DNA of 64,000 bases from Iningainema tapete BLCC-T55 (GTDB taxonomy: Bacteria > Cyanobacteriota > Cyanobacteriia > Cyanobacteriales > Nostocaceae), in NCBI RefSeq assembly GCF_014698965.1, contig NZ_JACXAE010000095.1:1-64000 (forward strand), written 5' to 3'. The translations under genes and the position numbers were made by a program. How positions within the stretch are numbered: the stretch's first letter is position 1; each line of letters starts with the position of its first letter. A model generated the notes under the pieces. It worked only from the letters and a program-made list of their open reading frames with translations. It made no database searches and had not been told where the DNA came from. Below are positions 27,164 through 36,031 of this stretch, one piece after another.

Positions 27164-28012
27164 ATGACTACAAACTCAGTTGCGGCTGTTGGTAAGCAGC
27201 CACTGGCTCTGAGCTGGATTAACGTGGCATTTTTTGGTACATTTCACGCAGTGTGTTTGCTTGCACCCTGGTGTTTTTCTTGGTCGGCTTTAGGAATCAC
27301 AATATTCCTACACTGGCTGTTTGGTAGCATTGGTATTTGTTTAGGATACCACCGACTTTTAACTCACCGCAGTTTTCAAGTGCCGAAATGGTTAGAATAT
27401 GCGATCGCCACAATCGGAGCGCTCGCCATGCAAGGGGGACCAATCTTTTGGGTAGCAGGGCATCGACTGCATCACGCTCATACAGAAGACGAAGATAAAG
27501 ATCCCTACTCTGCCCGACGTGGTTTTTGGTGGAGCCACATGCTGTGGATTTTCTACCCACGTGCCGAGTTTTTTGATCGCGAAATGTACAAAAAATTTGC
27601 TCCCGATTTAGAGCGCGATTTATACTACCGTTGGCTGGATCGCAATTTCTTACTACTACAAATTCCTGTTGGCATTATACTATATGCTTTAGGTGGATGG
27701 TCTTTTATCGTCTACGGAATCTTTCTCAGAGCAGTATTACTTTGGCACAGCACTTGGTTAATTAACTCTGCCACTCACCTGCGCGGCTATCGTCACTTTC
27801 AATTAAACGACAACTCACGTAATTTGTGGTGGGCAGCAATCTTAACTTACGGAGAAGGCTGGCACAACAATCATCATGCTCATCCCAATGTGGCAAAAGC
27901 CGGATTGCAGTGGTGGGAAGTGGATATGACTTGGTGGGCAATTAGAATCCTACAAACACTAGGCTTAGCCAAAAAAGTGGTTATGCCATCAACATTAAAA
28001 GCACAAATTTAG
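27164..28012 (+). CDS. desC: Acyl-lipid delta-9 desaturase
   Basis: A 282-residue integral membrane desaturase with the three histidine boxes of the delta-9 family: HRLLTH (63-68), HRLHH (100-104) in GHRLHHAHTEDEDKDPYS, and HNNHH in GEGWHNNHHAHPN. Membrane segments lie about 18-60, 75-95 and 155-195. It introduces the first double bond in fatty acids of membrane lipids, using ferredoxin as donor; a petF gene lies 2.7 kb away. AAAGGA precedes the ATG. The divergent TetR-type gene and two palindromes suggest control by a lipid- or temperature-related signal (inference). Confidence 0.9.
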   Translation: MTTNSVAAVGKQPLALSWINVAFFGTFHAVCLLAPWCFSWSALGITIFLHWLFGSIGICLGYHRLLTHRSFQVPKWLEYAIATIGALAMQGGPIFWVAGHRLHHAHTEDEDKDPYSARRGFWWSHMLWIFYPRAEFFDREMYKKFAPDLERDLYYRWLDRNFLLLQIPVGIILYALGGWSFIVYGIFLRAVLLWHSTWLINSATHLRGYRHFQLNDNSRNLWWAAILTYGEGWHNNHHAHPNVAKAGLQWWEVDMTWWAIRILQTLGLAKKVVMPSTLKAQI

Positions 28013-28027
28013 TTAATCCCAATCACT

Positions 28028-28056
28028 GTAGAGACGCCCCGCCGGGGCGTCTCTAC
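28028..28056. repeat. GTAGAGACG...CGTCTCTAC palindromic repeat, GC-rich loop
   Basis: 29-base copy with 13-bp arms (GTAGAGACGCCCC/GGGGCGTCTCTAC), 15 bases after desC; a likely terminator between convergent genes. Confidence 0.75.
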
Positions 28057-28114
28057 AAAATCGTGATTTTTACGCATTAATATTTCGATTCACCTACACC
28101 CAAATTTTAATCCG

Positions 28115-28771
28115 CTACCAAATAAACGGAATTAACCGAGTGCTAGATTGCTGATACTCAGGATAATCCTGGTACTTAGCTGACATAGCCTGTTCTTTTT
28201 GAGAGATGCGTTGAAGGTAGATAAGAGTTACAGCTAGGGGAACGACATAAGCCCAAAGCGAACCAGCTACAACACTAAAACTTGTGTATCGCAGCAAATC
28301 ACCAAAGTAGTTAATATTACGGGAAAAGCGCCAGATTCCGTCACGAACTAGCCCTGTACCAAACTGCTTAGCGGTTAGCTTTTGCACATCAGCAGTCGCA
28401 TTAATCAAAGTACCAAAAGTGTATAGTGGTAGCGCTATAGCTACTGCAGTCATGGATATGGGAACAGGGTTAGTAAATGCAAGGTATCCTGGTAGAGCGT
28501 ACAAAAAGCCAACGAACAAAAGCGTTGAAATAAAGCCAAAAAGTCCTACCGACTCACTAAATATCTGTCTTCTCTGGGGAAATAACCACTGTTCCAGCAG
28601 CCACCAAGTACAATAGCCGATATGCAAACACAGATAAATTACTTGTCGCATATCTTGAATGCCGAAGACAACAGATAAAGCTACCAAGGAAACAATTGTG
28701 AGAATTTTTGCGGTATTTATTGCTGTAAGTGCTGTCAAACCAGTTTTTTCAGCGTTAACAGTATTTTGCAT
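28115..28771 (-). CDS. DUF1295 / isoprenylcysteine methyltransferase-like membrane protein
   Basis: About 218 residues from ATG 28771 (MQNTVNAEKTG). The frame stays open to 28834, but those codons come from an unrelated SDR remnant, so the shorter start is preferred. Six or so membrane segments and the C-terminal FGTGLVRDGIWRFSRNINYFGDLLRYTSFSV...RISQKEQAMSAKYQDYPEYQQSSTRLIPFIW match DUF1295, a steroid-reductase/ICMT-like family of uncertain substrate. Confidence 0.75.
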   Translation of the reverse strand: MQNTVNAEKTGLTALTAINTAKILTIVSLVALSVVFGIQDMRQVIYLCLHIGYCTWWLLEQWLFPQRRQIFSESVGLFGFISTLLFVGFLYALPGYLAFTNPVPISMTAVAIALPLYTFGTLINATADVQKLTAKQFGTGLVRDGIWRFSRNINYFGDLLRYTSFSVVAGSLWAYVVPLAVTLIYLQRISQKEQAMSAKYQDYPEYQQSSTRLIPFIW

Positions 28772-28797
28772 AATGGCAAAGCTTACGTTTTTGATTT

Positions 28798-28860
28798 TAA
28801 TGCCGATTAACCAAGGTTGCACTAGCTTGGTCAACTGGCATTAGTATAACCTCATTGATT
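28798..28860 (-). pseudogene. C-terminal remnant of a short-chain dehydrogenase
   Basis: Reads INEVILMPVDQASATLVNRH and stop, identical at protein level to the last 20 residues of the intact SDR at 35.2 kb; DNA is nearly identical too. The rest of the gene is absent. A second SDR tail lies at 35.05 kb. Confidence 0.75.
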
Positions 28861-28862
28861 TT

Positions 28863-28943
28863 GAGGAAACCCACGGTGGTAAATTGAGTTTTTACTCTGT
28901 TCAAGGTGTTGGTACAGAATTTTTTATTGAAGTTCTTATGTAA
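28863..28943 (+). pseudogene. C-terminal remnant of a histidine kinase
   Basis: Reads ETHGGKLSFYSVQGVGTEFF and then IEVLM-stop: the end of a HATPase domain. Nothing of the kinase remains upstream; the DNA runs straight into the SDR remnant on the other strand. Confidence 0.7.
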
Positions 28944-29092
28944 ATTTTTGTAATTATTTATTAATAACTTTATTTATCTGGGAACAATAAGTCTGTAAAT
29001 TGTGGGGATTCAGCAATAGTTATTAGTCTAACATTAACTTACAAAGCATATCACATATGAATGTCTCATTATGGCAACGCTTGTGTTCTGAT

Positions 29093-29934
29093 ATGAAACG
29101 GCTCAAGTATTGGCTTGTGCTGCTAACGGCATTATGGCTCAGCATCGCGGCTCCCGGCTGTAAATTCTTTACTCCCAATACTCCAACTGTATCACCTCCG
29201 ACACAAACAACTTCCCAGGCCACAACTTTCGCTCAACACTTTGACGGTGTAACAATTAACGTCATTACCCAAGATGAAACCGTTCATACAGGTACTAAGA
29301 AATGGATTGCTGGGTTTGAAGCCTTGACTGGAGCGAAGGTCAATCTGACGGGCGTTCCTTTTAAAAATTTATACAACATACTGCAAAAGAACTGGTCTAG
29401 CAGTGCTTCAAAGTACGACATGGCGATTGTTTTACCTGTCCTTACGCCATTGATGGTGTCAATCACGCACCCTACGCCGCCAATATCGGTTGGACAGGTG
29501 TAATTCATGCCAAGGCAACACCAAAAGTGAAGGATGCCGCCTATGCGTTTTTCTCTTACATAAGTCAACCCGCTCACTCTAATATTGATGTGACGATTGG
29601 AGCAACGGGCTTCAACCCCTACCGAATTTCGCAATTTAAAAACTCAGATCCCTGGATTAAATCTGGGATGTCGTCTGAAGCAGCCAACAACTATCTTGGA
29701 GCGAAAGGCGTCAGCTTGAATAGTCCCAATATGGTTTTGAGTTTGACTATTCCCCATAATCAACAATATCAATTTGAAGTTCTTGATGCCGTTTTATCTA
29801 AGTTCTTAGTGAACAAAATTACAACCGAGCAGGCAATGCAGCAGATTGAACAGGGATGGGAACAGATTACCAACGCGGCTGGGCGTGAGTCCCAACGTGC
29901 AGCTTACCGCGCTACCCTTGGACTAACCCCATAA
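29093..29934 (+). pseudogene. Internally deleted ABC-transporter solute-binding protein
   Basis: The first part (from MKRLKYWLVLLTALWLSIAAPGC) has a lipoprotein signal and the start of a type 1 extracellular binding protein (VTINVITQDETVHTGTKKWIAGFEALTGAKVNL). At about 29445 the frame changes and the sequence jumps to the C-terminal lobe (APYAANIGWTGVIHAKATP... EQGWEQITNAAGRESQRAAYRATLGL). Only about 280 of an expected 430 or so residues are left, so roughly 150 residues are deleted with a frameshift. The original was probably a carbohydrate-type binding protein. No permease genes are adjacent. Confidence 0.75.
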
Positions 29935-30085
29935 GCAGGAACTGTAATGCCAGCAACTGTTCATCTGACAGATGAGGTGGGCATCTTAAAAATAGTTGGG
30001 CAAAAATGACCTTGGGTGTGAGGCACAATGCACGCCCGCTCTCCGTAGCTTAGGACTGTAAAAGGAGCCATATCACGGTAAGGGA

Positions 30086-30283
30086 ATGGTAGAGTCAGTT
30101 CAACAAAAAGTTTTTGACCATTTATTTACAACAAAAGCCGTTGGCAAAGGCACAGGATTAGGACTGACGATCGCACGTCAAATAGTGGTTGAAAGGCACG
30201 GAGGAAGCATTGAAGTTAAATCAATTGTGGGACAGGTAACAGAATTTTTAATTACATTGCCTGTGGTAGCGCAAATTAGTTAA
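30086..30283 (+). pseudogene. Histidine-kinase C-terminal fragment
   Basis: Sixty-five codons covering the end of a HATPase domain: MVESVQQKVFDHLFTTKAVG, KGTGLGLTIARQIVVERHGG and a LITLPVVAQIS tail. The upstream part (H-box, N-box) is missing; the preceding 150 bases are non-coding. A full kinase follows 100 bases later but is not simply continuous with it. Confidence 0.7.
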
Positions 30284-30385
30284 TTACCAGTATGAAGTCT
30301 GTTAATAAGTAATCGATAAATGGTCAATAATTTAACTAGTTAGTTTTATTTTTACTACATAATTAAAATTATTCAGGTTTACTTA

Positions 30386-32227
30386 ATGTCTAATAACGCT
30401 AAAATTTTTCTGTCACAATTGAAGAGGCGATCGCTGTTGCTGTTGATTATTGTTATTACCTTGTCTATTGGGATTGGAGCAACTACAATTACCAGTTACA
30501 ACGTTCTCAAGGAGTTGCTCTTACAGAGCCTGAAACAACAAGCGCTGTTAAAAGCGGAACAAGGTCGGGATGAGATCGATCAATGGTTAGCCCTGCGGAA
30601 GACAGAAATCAAGACCCTAGCAAATTCTCCACTAGCAAGATCAATTGATTGGGATGTTATTAACCCTTACTTACAATCTGAGGTGAAAAGGTTACAAACA
30701 TTTTTGTTAATGGCAGTAGTAAAAACTGATGGTACTTTGATTAATACTGAAGGTAGTCGCCTAAACGCCAAAGATCGGGAATTTTTCCAACGTGGTATAG
30801 CAGGCGAAACAAGCACCAGCGATCCGATAATTGGACGAACAACAAAAAAGCTACAGATTCAGATCAGTTCACCAATTCCTGCTGCTACAGGTACAAGTCT
30901 GGCAGGTGTGTTAATGGGAGGAATTCCAATTGACAAAGTAGTGGAAGTAATTAGTAATTTGCATCAAGGTAAAGACAGCTATGCCTTTGCACTCAACTCT
31001 CAAGGAGTTCCCATTGCTCATCCAAATCAGAACCTCATTGGCTCACCCGAAAAACCAGCAGACAGTTTTTTAAAATCCGCCAATCCCAAGTTAGCAGCAA
31101 TTACGCAACAGATGGTGTCTGGGCAAACAAATATTGAATTACTGCAACTTGATGGCAAGTGGAATTATATTGCCTATACCCCGCTGAAAGAAGCAAATTG
31201 GTCCGTGGCAATAGTTGTGCCACGAGAAAATATTGAATCACCTTTGCAGGCGCTAAACGTATTGGCGGTGGTGCTGGGGAGCTTGCTGATAGTAGCGCTG
31301 ATTGGGGCATGGAGACAGGTACAAATGTATGAAAAAATTTGCGATCACGCCCTCAGTTCTAGCCAGCAGGCACAGCAACTTACCGTAACTTTGAAAGAAC
31401 TACAGCGTACCCAGGCTCGACTCCTGCAAACAGAAAAAATGTCTAGCTTAGGACAACTGGTGGCTGGGGTGGCTCACGAAATCAATAATCCAATCAGCTT
31501 CATTCATGGCAACCTCACTCATGTCAAAGAATACAGTGAGGGCATCCTCAATTTGCTAGAACTATATCAACAAACCTATACCAATCCTACACCCCAAATT
31601 AACTATCAAATAGAAGAACTTGATATTGAATTTCTGATAAAAGATTTACCTCATCTTATAAATTCTATGAGGGAAGGAACTACTCGCATCCGTCAAATTG
31701 TGTTGTCTCTCCGCAATTTTGCACGTCTTGATGAAGCAGATATGAAATTTGTAGACATTCATGAAGGATTAGAAAATACACTCATGATTTTGAACAGTCG
31801 CTTGCAAGCCACACCCACTAAACCAGAAATTAATATTATTAAAGAATACGGTAACTTACCTTTAGTAGGATGTTATGCAGGACAAATAAATCAAGTATTT
31901 ATGAATATTTTGACTAACGCTATTGATGCTTTGCACGAGTCAAATCAATCTGCACTTTCAATTACACTTAGGACATTTACTAAGGACAAAGAATGGATTA
32001 ATATATCTATTGCTGATAATGGAATTGGTATTATCGAAGAAAATAAACAGCGAATATTTGACCCATTCTTTACTACAAAACCTGTAGGTAAAGGAACAGG
32101 ATTGGGATTAGCAATTGCTTATCAACTTGTTGTCGAACAACACACAGGTATGATTGAAGTAAATTCTATTTTGGGAAAAGGAACTGAATTCTCAATTGTG
32201 CTTCCTATGAAAGCGAAGACTGAATAG
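30386..32227 (+). CDS. Sensor histidine kinase with Cache-type sensor
   Basis: A 613-residue membrane kinase: helix at about 15-38, an extracytoplasmic dCache-like domain (40-290; DGTLINTEGSRLNAKDREFFQRGIAGE, IAHPNQNLIGS, GKWNYIAYTPL), a second helix (about 292-312), a coiled coil, HisKA with H364 in VAGVAHEINNPISF, and HATPase_c with NAIDAL, DNGIGI, DPFFTTKPVGKGTGLGLAIAY. It should autophosphorylate on sensing a small ligand outside the cell. No response regulator is adjacent. It is the only intact kinase in a region with two kinase relics. Confidence 0.88.
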   Translation: MSNNAKIFLSQLKRRSLLLLIIVITLSIGIGATTITSYNVLKELLLQSLKQQALLKAEQGRDEIDQWLALRKTEIKTLANSPLARSIDWDVINPYLQSEVKRLQTFLLMAVVKTDGTLINTEGSRLNAKDREFFQRGIAGETSTSDPIIGRTTKKLQIQISSPIPAATGTSLAGVLMGGIPIDKVVEVISNLHQGKDSYAFALNSQGVPIAHPNQNLIGSPEKPADSFLKSANPKLAAITQQMVSGQTNIELLQLDGKWNYIAYTPLKEANWSVAIVVPRENIESPLQALNVLAVVLGSLLIVALIGAWRQVQMYEKICDHALSSSQQAQQLTVTLKELQRTQARLLQTEKMSSLGQLVAGVAHEINNPISFIHGNLTHVKEYSEGILNLLELYQQTYTNPTPQINYQIEELDIEFLIKDLPHLINSMREGTTRIRQIVLSLRNFARLDEADMKFVDIHEGLENTLMILNSRLQATPTKPEINIIKEYGNLPLVGCYAGQINQVFMNILTNAIDALHESNQSALSITLRTFTKDKEWINISIADNGIGIIEENKQRIFDPFFTTKPVGKGTGLGLAIAYQLVVEQHTGMIEVNSILGKGTEFSIVLPMKAKTE

Positions 32228-32254
32228 TGCAAAAAGAAGATAGTAAAAAATAAT

Positions 32255-32282
32255 GTAGAGACTTTCCATGAAAAGTCTCTAC
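32255..32282. repeat. GTAGAGACT...AGTCTCTAC palindromic repeat
   Basis: 28-base copy (loop TTCCATGAA region), 27 bases after the sensor kinase gene; likely gene-end hairpin. Confidence 0.72.
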
Positions 32283-32360
32283 AAGGATTAGTTATGCACG
32301 TTTAATTTCTGGGGAGGTTTAATAATGTTTGATTTGAAAATCGGTTTCAATTGCTTGTCT

Positions 32361-34859
32361 TCAAGCCAGTTCATTAGCTATCAATGGGAAAAGTGCCGCA
32401 ATGCCATAGCCTTGTGCGTAATTAATCCCTAATGCTGTGATTCGCTCTAAAATTGCATCATTTTCCACAAACTCAGCGATCGTTTGAATACCCATTACAT
32501 TAGCAATTTGCGCGATCGCACCCACAATAGCATTATCTACAGAATTTTCGACAATATTACGAATAAAACTCCCGTCAATTTTGAGGTAATCCACAGGCAA
32601 AGACTTGAGATACATAAACGACGACATCCCCGCCCCAAAATCGTCCAACGCGAAGCAACAGCCTATCTGTCGAAGTTCATGAATCAAGTGTCTGGCTTTT
32701 ATTAGGTTGGCGTTTGCCAAGGTTTCGGTAATCTCAAAGCAAATGCGATCGGGTGGGATGGAGTGTAGGGCAAACTGCTCATACAAGAAGTCAATGAACC
32801 GATCATCATTGATGCTAGAACTAGAAAGGTTAATCGCATAAATGCTTTGTTCATCGCCAACGACTGTTGACCAATTTTTAAACAGAGTCCGAATCACCCA
32901 CTGATCGATCAGGTGCATCAAGTTGTAGCGCTCTGCAGTTGGAATAAACGTCATCGGCGGCACTAAATTTCCCTGCTCATCCCAGAGCCGCAGCAGCACT
33001 TCATAATGCTTGACGTTTTGAGCATCGGGAGTGATGGCGGCAATTGGTTGAGCATAGAGACAAAACCAATCATTTTCCAAGGCTTGAGTAATGCGACTAA
33101 CCCAATTCATCCCTCCGCGCTGTTGCAGTCGCGCAACGTCGTCAGTCCGAGCAACGTACACGCGATTGCGTCCCTGGTTCTTGGCAGTATAGCAAGCAGC
33201 GTCAGCCATGCTGATCATCTCTGTCAAGCTCCCACTATTCGCGTCGATACCGACTAAGCCAATACTTACTCCAACTGTGAATACCTGCGCTCGCCAAAAA
33301 AACCGATAGTCTTGAACACACTCACGCAACTCATTGGTAATTCGTAAAGCTTGTTCCGGCATACACTGATTGAGCAATAAGCCAAATTCATCACCTCCTA
33401 ACCGTGCCAGTGTATCACTTTTCCGGATTTTCTCCTTCAATAAAACGGTAATTTGACGCAGTAATTCGTCTCCTGCCACGTGACCACAAGTATCATTCAC
33501 AATTTTGAAGCGATCAATATCTAGATAGCACAACACATGAGTTTGAGAGTTTAACTTGGCTTGGCGCAATGCTTCTTCGAGCAGTCGCTCAAACTCCCGG
33601 CGATTTACCAATCCAGTTAAGGTATCGTGGCTAGCTTGCCAGGATAGCTGGCGCGAAAGCGTGCGGTTCTGAGTCACGTCATGAAACACCATCACCGCAC
33701 CAATGGTTTGTCCCTCACGATTGCGAATTGGCGCTGCTGAATCTTCAATCGCAATTTCCTGCCCATTGCGAGCAATTAAGATGGTGTGGTTTGCTAAATC
33801 GATAATTCTGTTTTCCCGCAACGCTTGCTCAATCGGGTTATTAACTGGCTCTCGCGTCGTTTCATGCACAATTTTAAAAACTTCTACTAACGGTAATCCT
33901 TTTGCGGTTGCTTGGTTATAGCCTGTCAAAGTTTCTGCAATTGGGTTGAGGTATGTAATCCTCGTGATCGCATCTGTCGTGATGACCGCATCTCCAATCG
34001 ATTGTAACGTCACCTGAGCTAATTCTTTTTCTTGAAAAAGTGTTTCTTCAGTTTCCTTGAGAGCTGTAATATCGCGTCCCACTGATTGATATTCTATAAA
34101 GTTTCCTTGGTTGTCAAACAGCATCCGGTTATGCCACTGAGTCCAACACACCTTATCTCCAAAAACCACGCGGTTTTCAACAATCACAACGGGATTATCA
34201 GCACTCATTGAAGCTACTGATTGAGCAACTCGCTCCCGATCTGCCTCAAATATAATTGGTTGATAACGGCTGCCAATCAGTTCTTCTGGGGAGTATCCAA
34301 AATAAAGCGCATAAGCTTGGTTGACAAAAGTAAGTGTCCCATCTGGTAAATACCGAGCGATGAGTTCAGTCTGATCCTCAACAATAGCACGGTAGCGAAT
34401 CTCGCTTTTTTGCAAGGCAATTTCTGCTTGCTTACGCTCACTAATCTCACGCTTCAACTGTTGGTTAACTGCTTCGAGTTCAGTTCGGCTTGGGAAAGTC
34501 AATGCCTTTGGTATTAGCGATACCAAGACACTTGCTGTATAAACAGAAACTAGAGCAGTAAATGCTTTCACTGCCCCTGTCAGCCAGTAAACTGGATGCC
34601 ACAGCGTCCACACCTCTAGCAAATGCGTCGTGCCACAAGCAGTAATAAAGCTGGCAAACAGCAAAAACATCCTGTTAAATGGTAAGTCTTGTCGTTTGCG
34701 AACAAAGTAGAACAGTGTCAGCGGAATCGAGTAGTAGGCAACAGCAGTTAGGGAGTCTGATAGGATATGAAGCCTAACCAGCCCTGGTTTCCAGAGGTAG
34801 CAGTGTCCATGAGGGATAAAATTTTCCGAGCTAAAGAAGTTTGTGATGATGTCTAGCAT
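32361..34859 (-). CDS. Ethylene-receptor-like sensor with PAS, GGDEF and EAL domains
   Basis: An 832-residue membrane protein. Residues 20-125 have three membrane helices matching the copper-dependent ethylene-binding domain of plant ETR1 and Synechocystis Etr1: D35 and Y42 in SDSLTAVAYYSIP, and I72, C75, H79 in FITACGTTHL correspond to ETR1 D25, Y32, I62, C65, H69. Then come a coiled coil (125-150), two PAS domains (about 150-275 and 280-400), a GGDEF domain with intact GGDEF and an upstream RKSD inhibitory site, and an EAL domain with EVLLR, FEITET, DDFGAG, LKIDGSF and QGY. Both diguanylate cyclase and c-di-GMP phosphodiesterase activity are possible. Ethylene or another small ligand may set the balance (inference). 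Confidence 0.88.
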   Translation of the reverse strand: MLDIITNFFSSENFIPHGHCYLWKPGLVRLHILSDSLTAVAYYSIPLTLFYFVRKRQDLPFNRMFLLFASFITACGTTHLLEVWTLWHPVYWLTGAVKAFTALVSVYTASVLVSLIPKALTFPSRTELEAVNQQLKREISERKQAEIALQKSEIRYRAIVEDQTELIARYLPDGTLTFVNQAYALYFGYSPEELIGSRYQPIIFEADRERVAQSVASMSADNPVVIVENRVVFGDKVCWTQWHNRMLFDNQGNFIEYQSVGRDITALKETEETLFQEKELAQVTLQSIGDAVITTDAITRITYLNPIAETLTGYNQATAKGLPLVEVFKIVHETTREPVNNPIEQALRENRIIDLANHTILIARNGQEIAIEDSAAPIRNREGQTIGAVMVFHDVTQNRTLSRQLSWQASHDTLTGLVNRREFERLLEEALRQAKLNSQTHVLCYLDIDRFKIVNDTCGHVAGDELLRQITVLLKEKIRKSDTLARLGGDEFGLLLNQCMPEQALRITNELRECVQDYRFFWRAQVFTVGVSIGLVGIDANSGSLTEMISMADAACYTAKNQGRNRVYVARTDDVARLQQRGGMNWVSRITQALENDWFCLYAQPIAAITPDAQNVKHYEVLLRLWDEQGNLVPPMTFIPTAERYNLMHLIDQWVIRTLFKNWSTVVGDEQSIYAINLSSSSINDDRFIDFLYEQFALHSIPPDRICFEITETLANANLIKARHLIHELRQIGCCFALDDFGAGMSSFMYLKSLPVDYLKIDGSFIRNIVENSVDNAIVGAIAQIANVMGIQTIAEFVENDAILERITALGINYAQGYGIAALFPLIANELA

Positions 34860-35042
34860 TATCTTGTCTTAATTGCAACTTATCTACCTGCTGTTTACCA
34901 CAAGAAGTTTTAGGCGTTATTATCCCATCCAAATTAACAGACGCTCGCAGAAAAAGCCAGTCAAAACTAAATAGAAGGTTTTTTGCTGTATTTTAGTTAG
35001 TTATTAAGAGGTTATTTGCTTCATGGCTTATTGTAAGCATTA
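34860..35042. other. Intergenic region upstream of the GGDEF/EAL gene
   Basis: AT-rich DNA expected to hold the promoter of the leftward gene. No operator or RNA was recognised. It runs into an SDR-gene relic on its right. Confidence 0.4.
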
Positions 35043-35046
35043 TTAC

Positions 35047-35135
35047 CTCGGGTTTTTCAGAAATATAACTTTATTGATATTAGCGTGAGGCGATCGCGTG
35101 ACGCGAAAAAAGACAACATCGGCTACTCCACCAAA
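35047..35135 (-). pseudogene. Second C-terminal remnant of a short-chain dehydrogenase
   Basis: Reads VADVVFFRVTRSPHANINKV and IF then diverges; compare DVADVIFFCVTRSPHVNINEVIL in the intact SDR just upstream. It looks like the tail of a tandem copy that has been lost. A palindromic repeat (35163) lies between it and the intact gene. Confidence 0.7.
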
Positions 35136-35162
35136 AGAACTATGCGTTACCCAAAAACCTTT

Positions 35163-35191
35163 GTAGAGACGCGATTGGACGAAGTCTCTAC
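35163..35191. repeat. GTAGAGACG...AGTCTCTAC palindromic repeat
   Basis: 29-base copy between the intact SDR gene and the SDR tail remnant. Confidence 0.72.
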
Positions 35192-35208
35192 GCAATTTTC
35201 GGAGATGT

Positions 35209-35976
35209 CTAATGTCTATTAACCAAGGTTGCACTAGCTTGGTCAACTGGCATGAGTATAACTTCGTTGATATTAACGTGGGGCGATCGCGTGACGCAGA
35301 AAAATATGACATCTGCTACATCATCTGGGGTGAGAGGAGTTACTCCTTGGTAAACTTTTTTAGCACGTTCAGTGTCACCATGAAAACGTACCTGACTAAA
35401 TTCTGTTTCCACCATACCAGGGTCAACGGAAGTTACGCGCACGGGGGTTCCTAACAAATCTTGTTTCAAGCCTTCGGTTATGGATTTGACAGCAGCTTTA
35501 GTCCCGCAGTAAACATTACCACCAGGATAAGTTTGATGTCCAGCAATTGAACCGATATTAACTACATGACCTTTTCCACGAGCAACCATTCCCGGTACAA
35601 CATAACGGGTAAGATAAAGTAAACCCTTAATGTTTGTATCAATCATTTCCTCCCAGTCTTGAATTTCCCCTTCGTGGAGTTTATCTAAACCACGACTCAA
35701 ACCAGCGTTGTTAATTAGGATATCAATGTTAGACCAAGCGGGGGGTAGATTGTTGATGGCAGATTCGACAGCAGTGCGATCGCGCACATCTAGTTGTAGC
35801 AAATGTACCTGTAGAGACTTTGCAGGCAACGTCTCTACCATCTGCTGCAAACGTTCCAAACGTCGTGCCGCTAAAATCAATTTTGCGCCCGCATGAGCAA
35901 ATATTTTCGTGCAAGCTTCGCCAATACCACTACTTGCACCAGTAATCAAGACAATTTTGTTTTGAATTGAAATCAT
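35209..35976 (-). CDS. Short-chain dehydrogenase/reductase
   Basis: About 255 residues from ATG 35976 (MISIQNKIVLITGASSGIGEACTKIF); the frame is open upstream only because of a palindromic repeat at 35998. The NAD(P) loop GASSGIG is at 13-19, NNAG is present in ILINNAGLSRGL, and the catalytic tyrosine and lysine are in NVYCGTKAAVKSI. It belongs to the classical YdfG-like NADP-dependent group acting on small hydroxy acids or alcohols. Residues 47-56 (VETLPAKSLQ) are a copy of the palindromic repeat, in frame, between the cofactor-binding strands 2 and 3. The gene is probably active, because the insert falls in a loop region. Confidence 0.87.
   Translation of the reverse strand: MISIQNKIVLITGASSGIGEACTKIFAHAGAKLILAARRLERLQQMVETLPAKSLQVHLLQLDVRDRTAVESAINNLPPAWSNIDILINNAGLSRGLDKLHEGEIQDWEEMIDTNIKGLLYLTRYVVPGMVARGKGHVVNIGSIAGHQTYPGGNVYCGTKAAVKSITEGLKQDLLGTPVRVTSVDPGMVETEFSQVRFHGDTERAKKVYQGVTPLTPDDVADVIFFCVTRSPHVNINEVILMPVDQASATLVNRH
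35811..35838. repeat. Palindromic repeat inserted in frame within the SDR gene
   Basis: 28-base copy of the GTAGAGAC...GTCTCTAC family in phase with the SDR gene, encoding V-E-T-L-P-A-K-S-L-Q. The same reading phase (VET....SLQ) is used in chlH. Confidence 0.85.
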
Positions 35977-35997
35977 TTTTAATTGATCGTGAAATGT

Positions 35998-36025
35998 GTA
36001 GAGACGTTTCATGGAACGTCTCTAC
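35998..36025. repeat. GTAGAGACG...CGTCTCTAC palindromic repeat
   Basis: 28-base copy with loop TTTCATGGAA, between the SDR start and the end of the upstream gene. Its right half is identical over 22 bases to chlH 14604-14625. Confidence 0.75.
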
Positions 36026-36031
36026 TAGAAA

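Noticed and set aside
28772-28834. N-terminal extension of the DUF1295 gene
   Set aside because: These codons are the antisense of an SDR tail remnant, so they are not part of the original gene.
32324-32400. Short plus-strand frame after GGGGAGG with ATG 32324
   Set aside because: Good ribosome-like site, but the frame of about 33 codons lies mostly antisense to the GGDEF/EAL gene end and has no hydrophobic or domain pattern.
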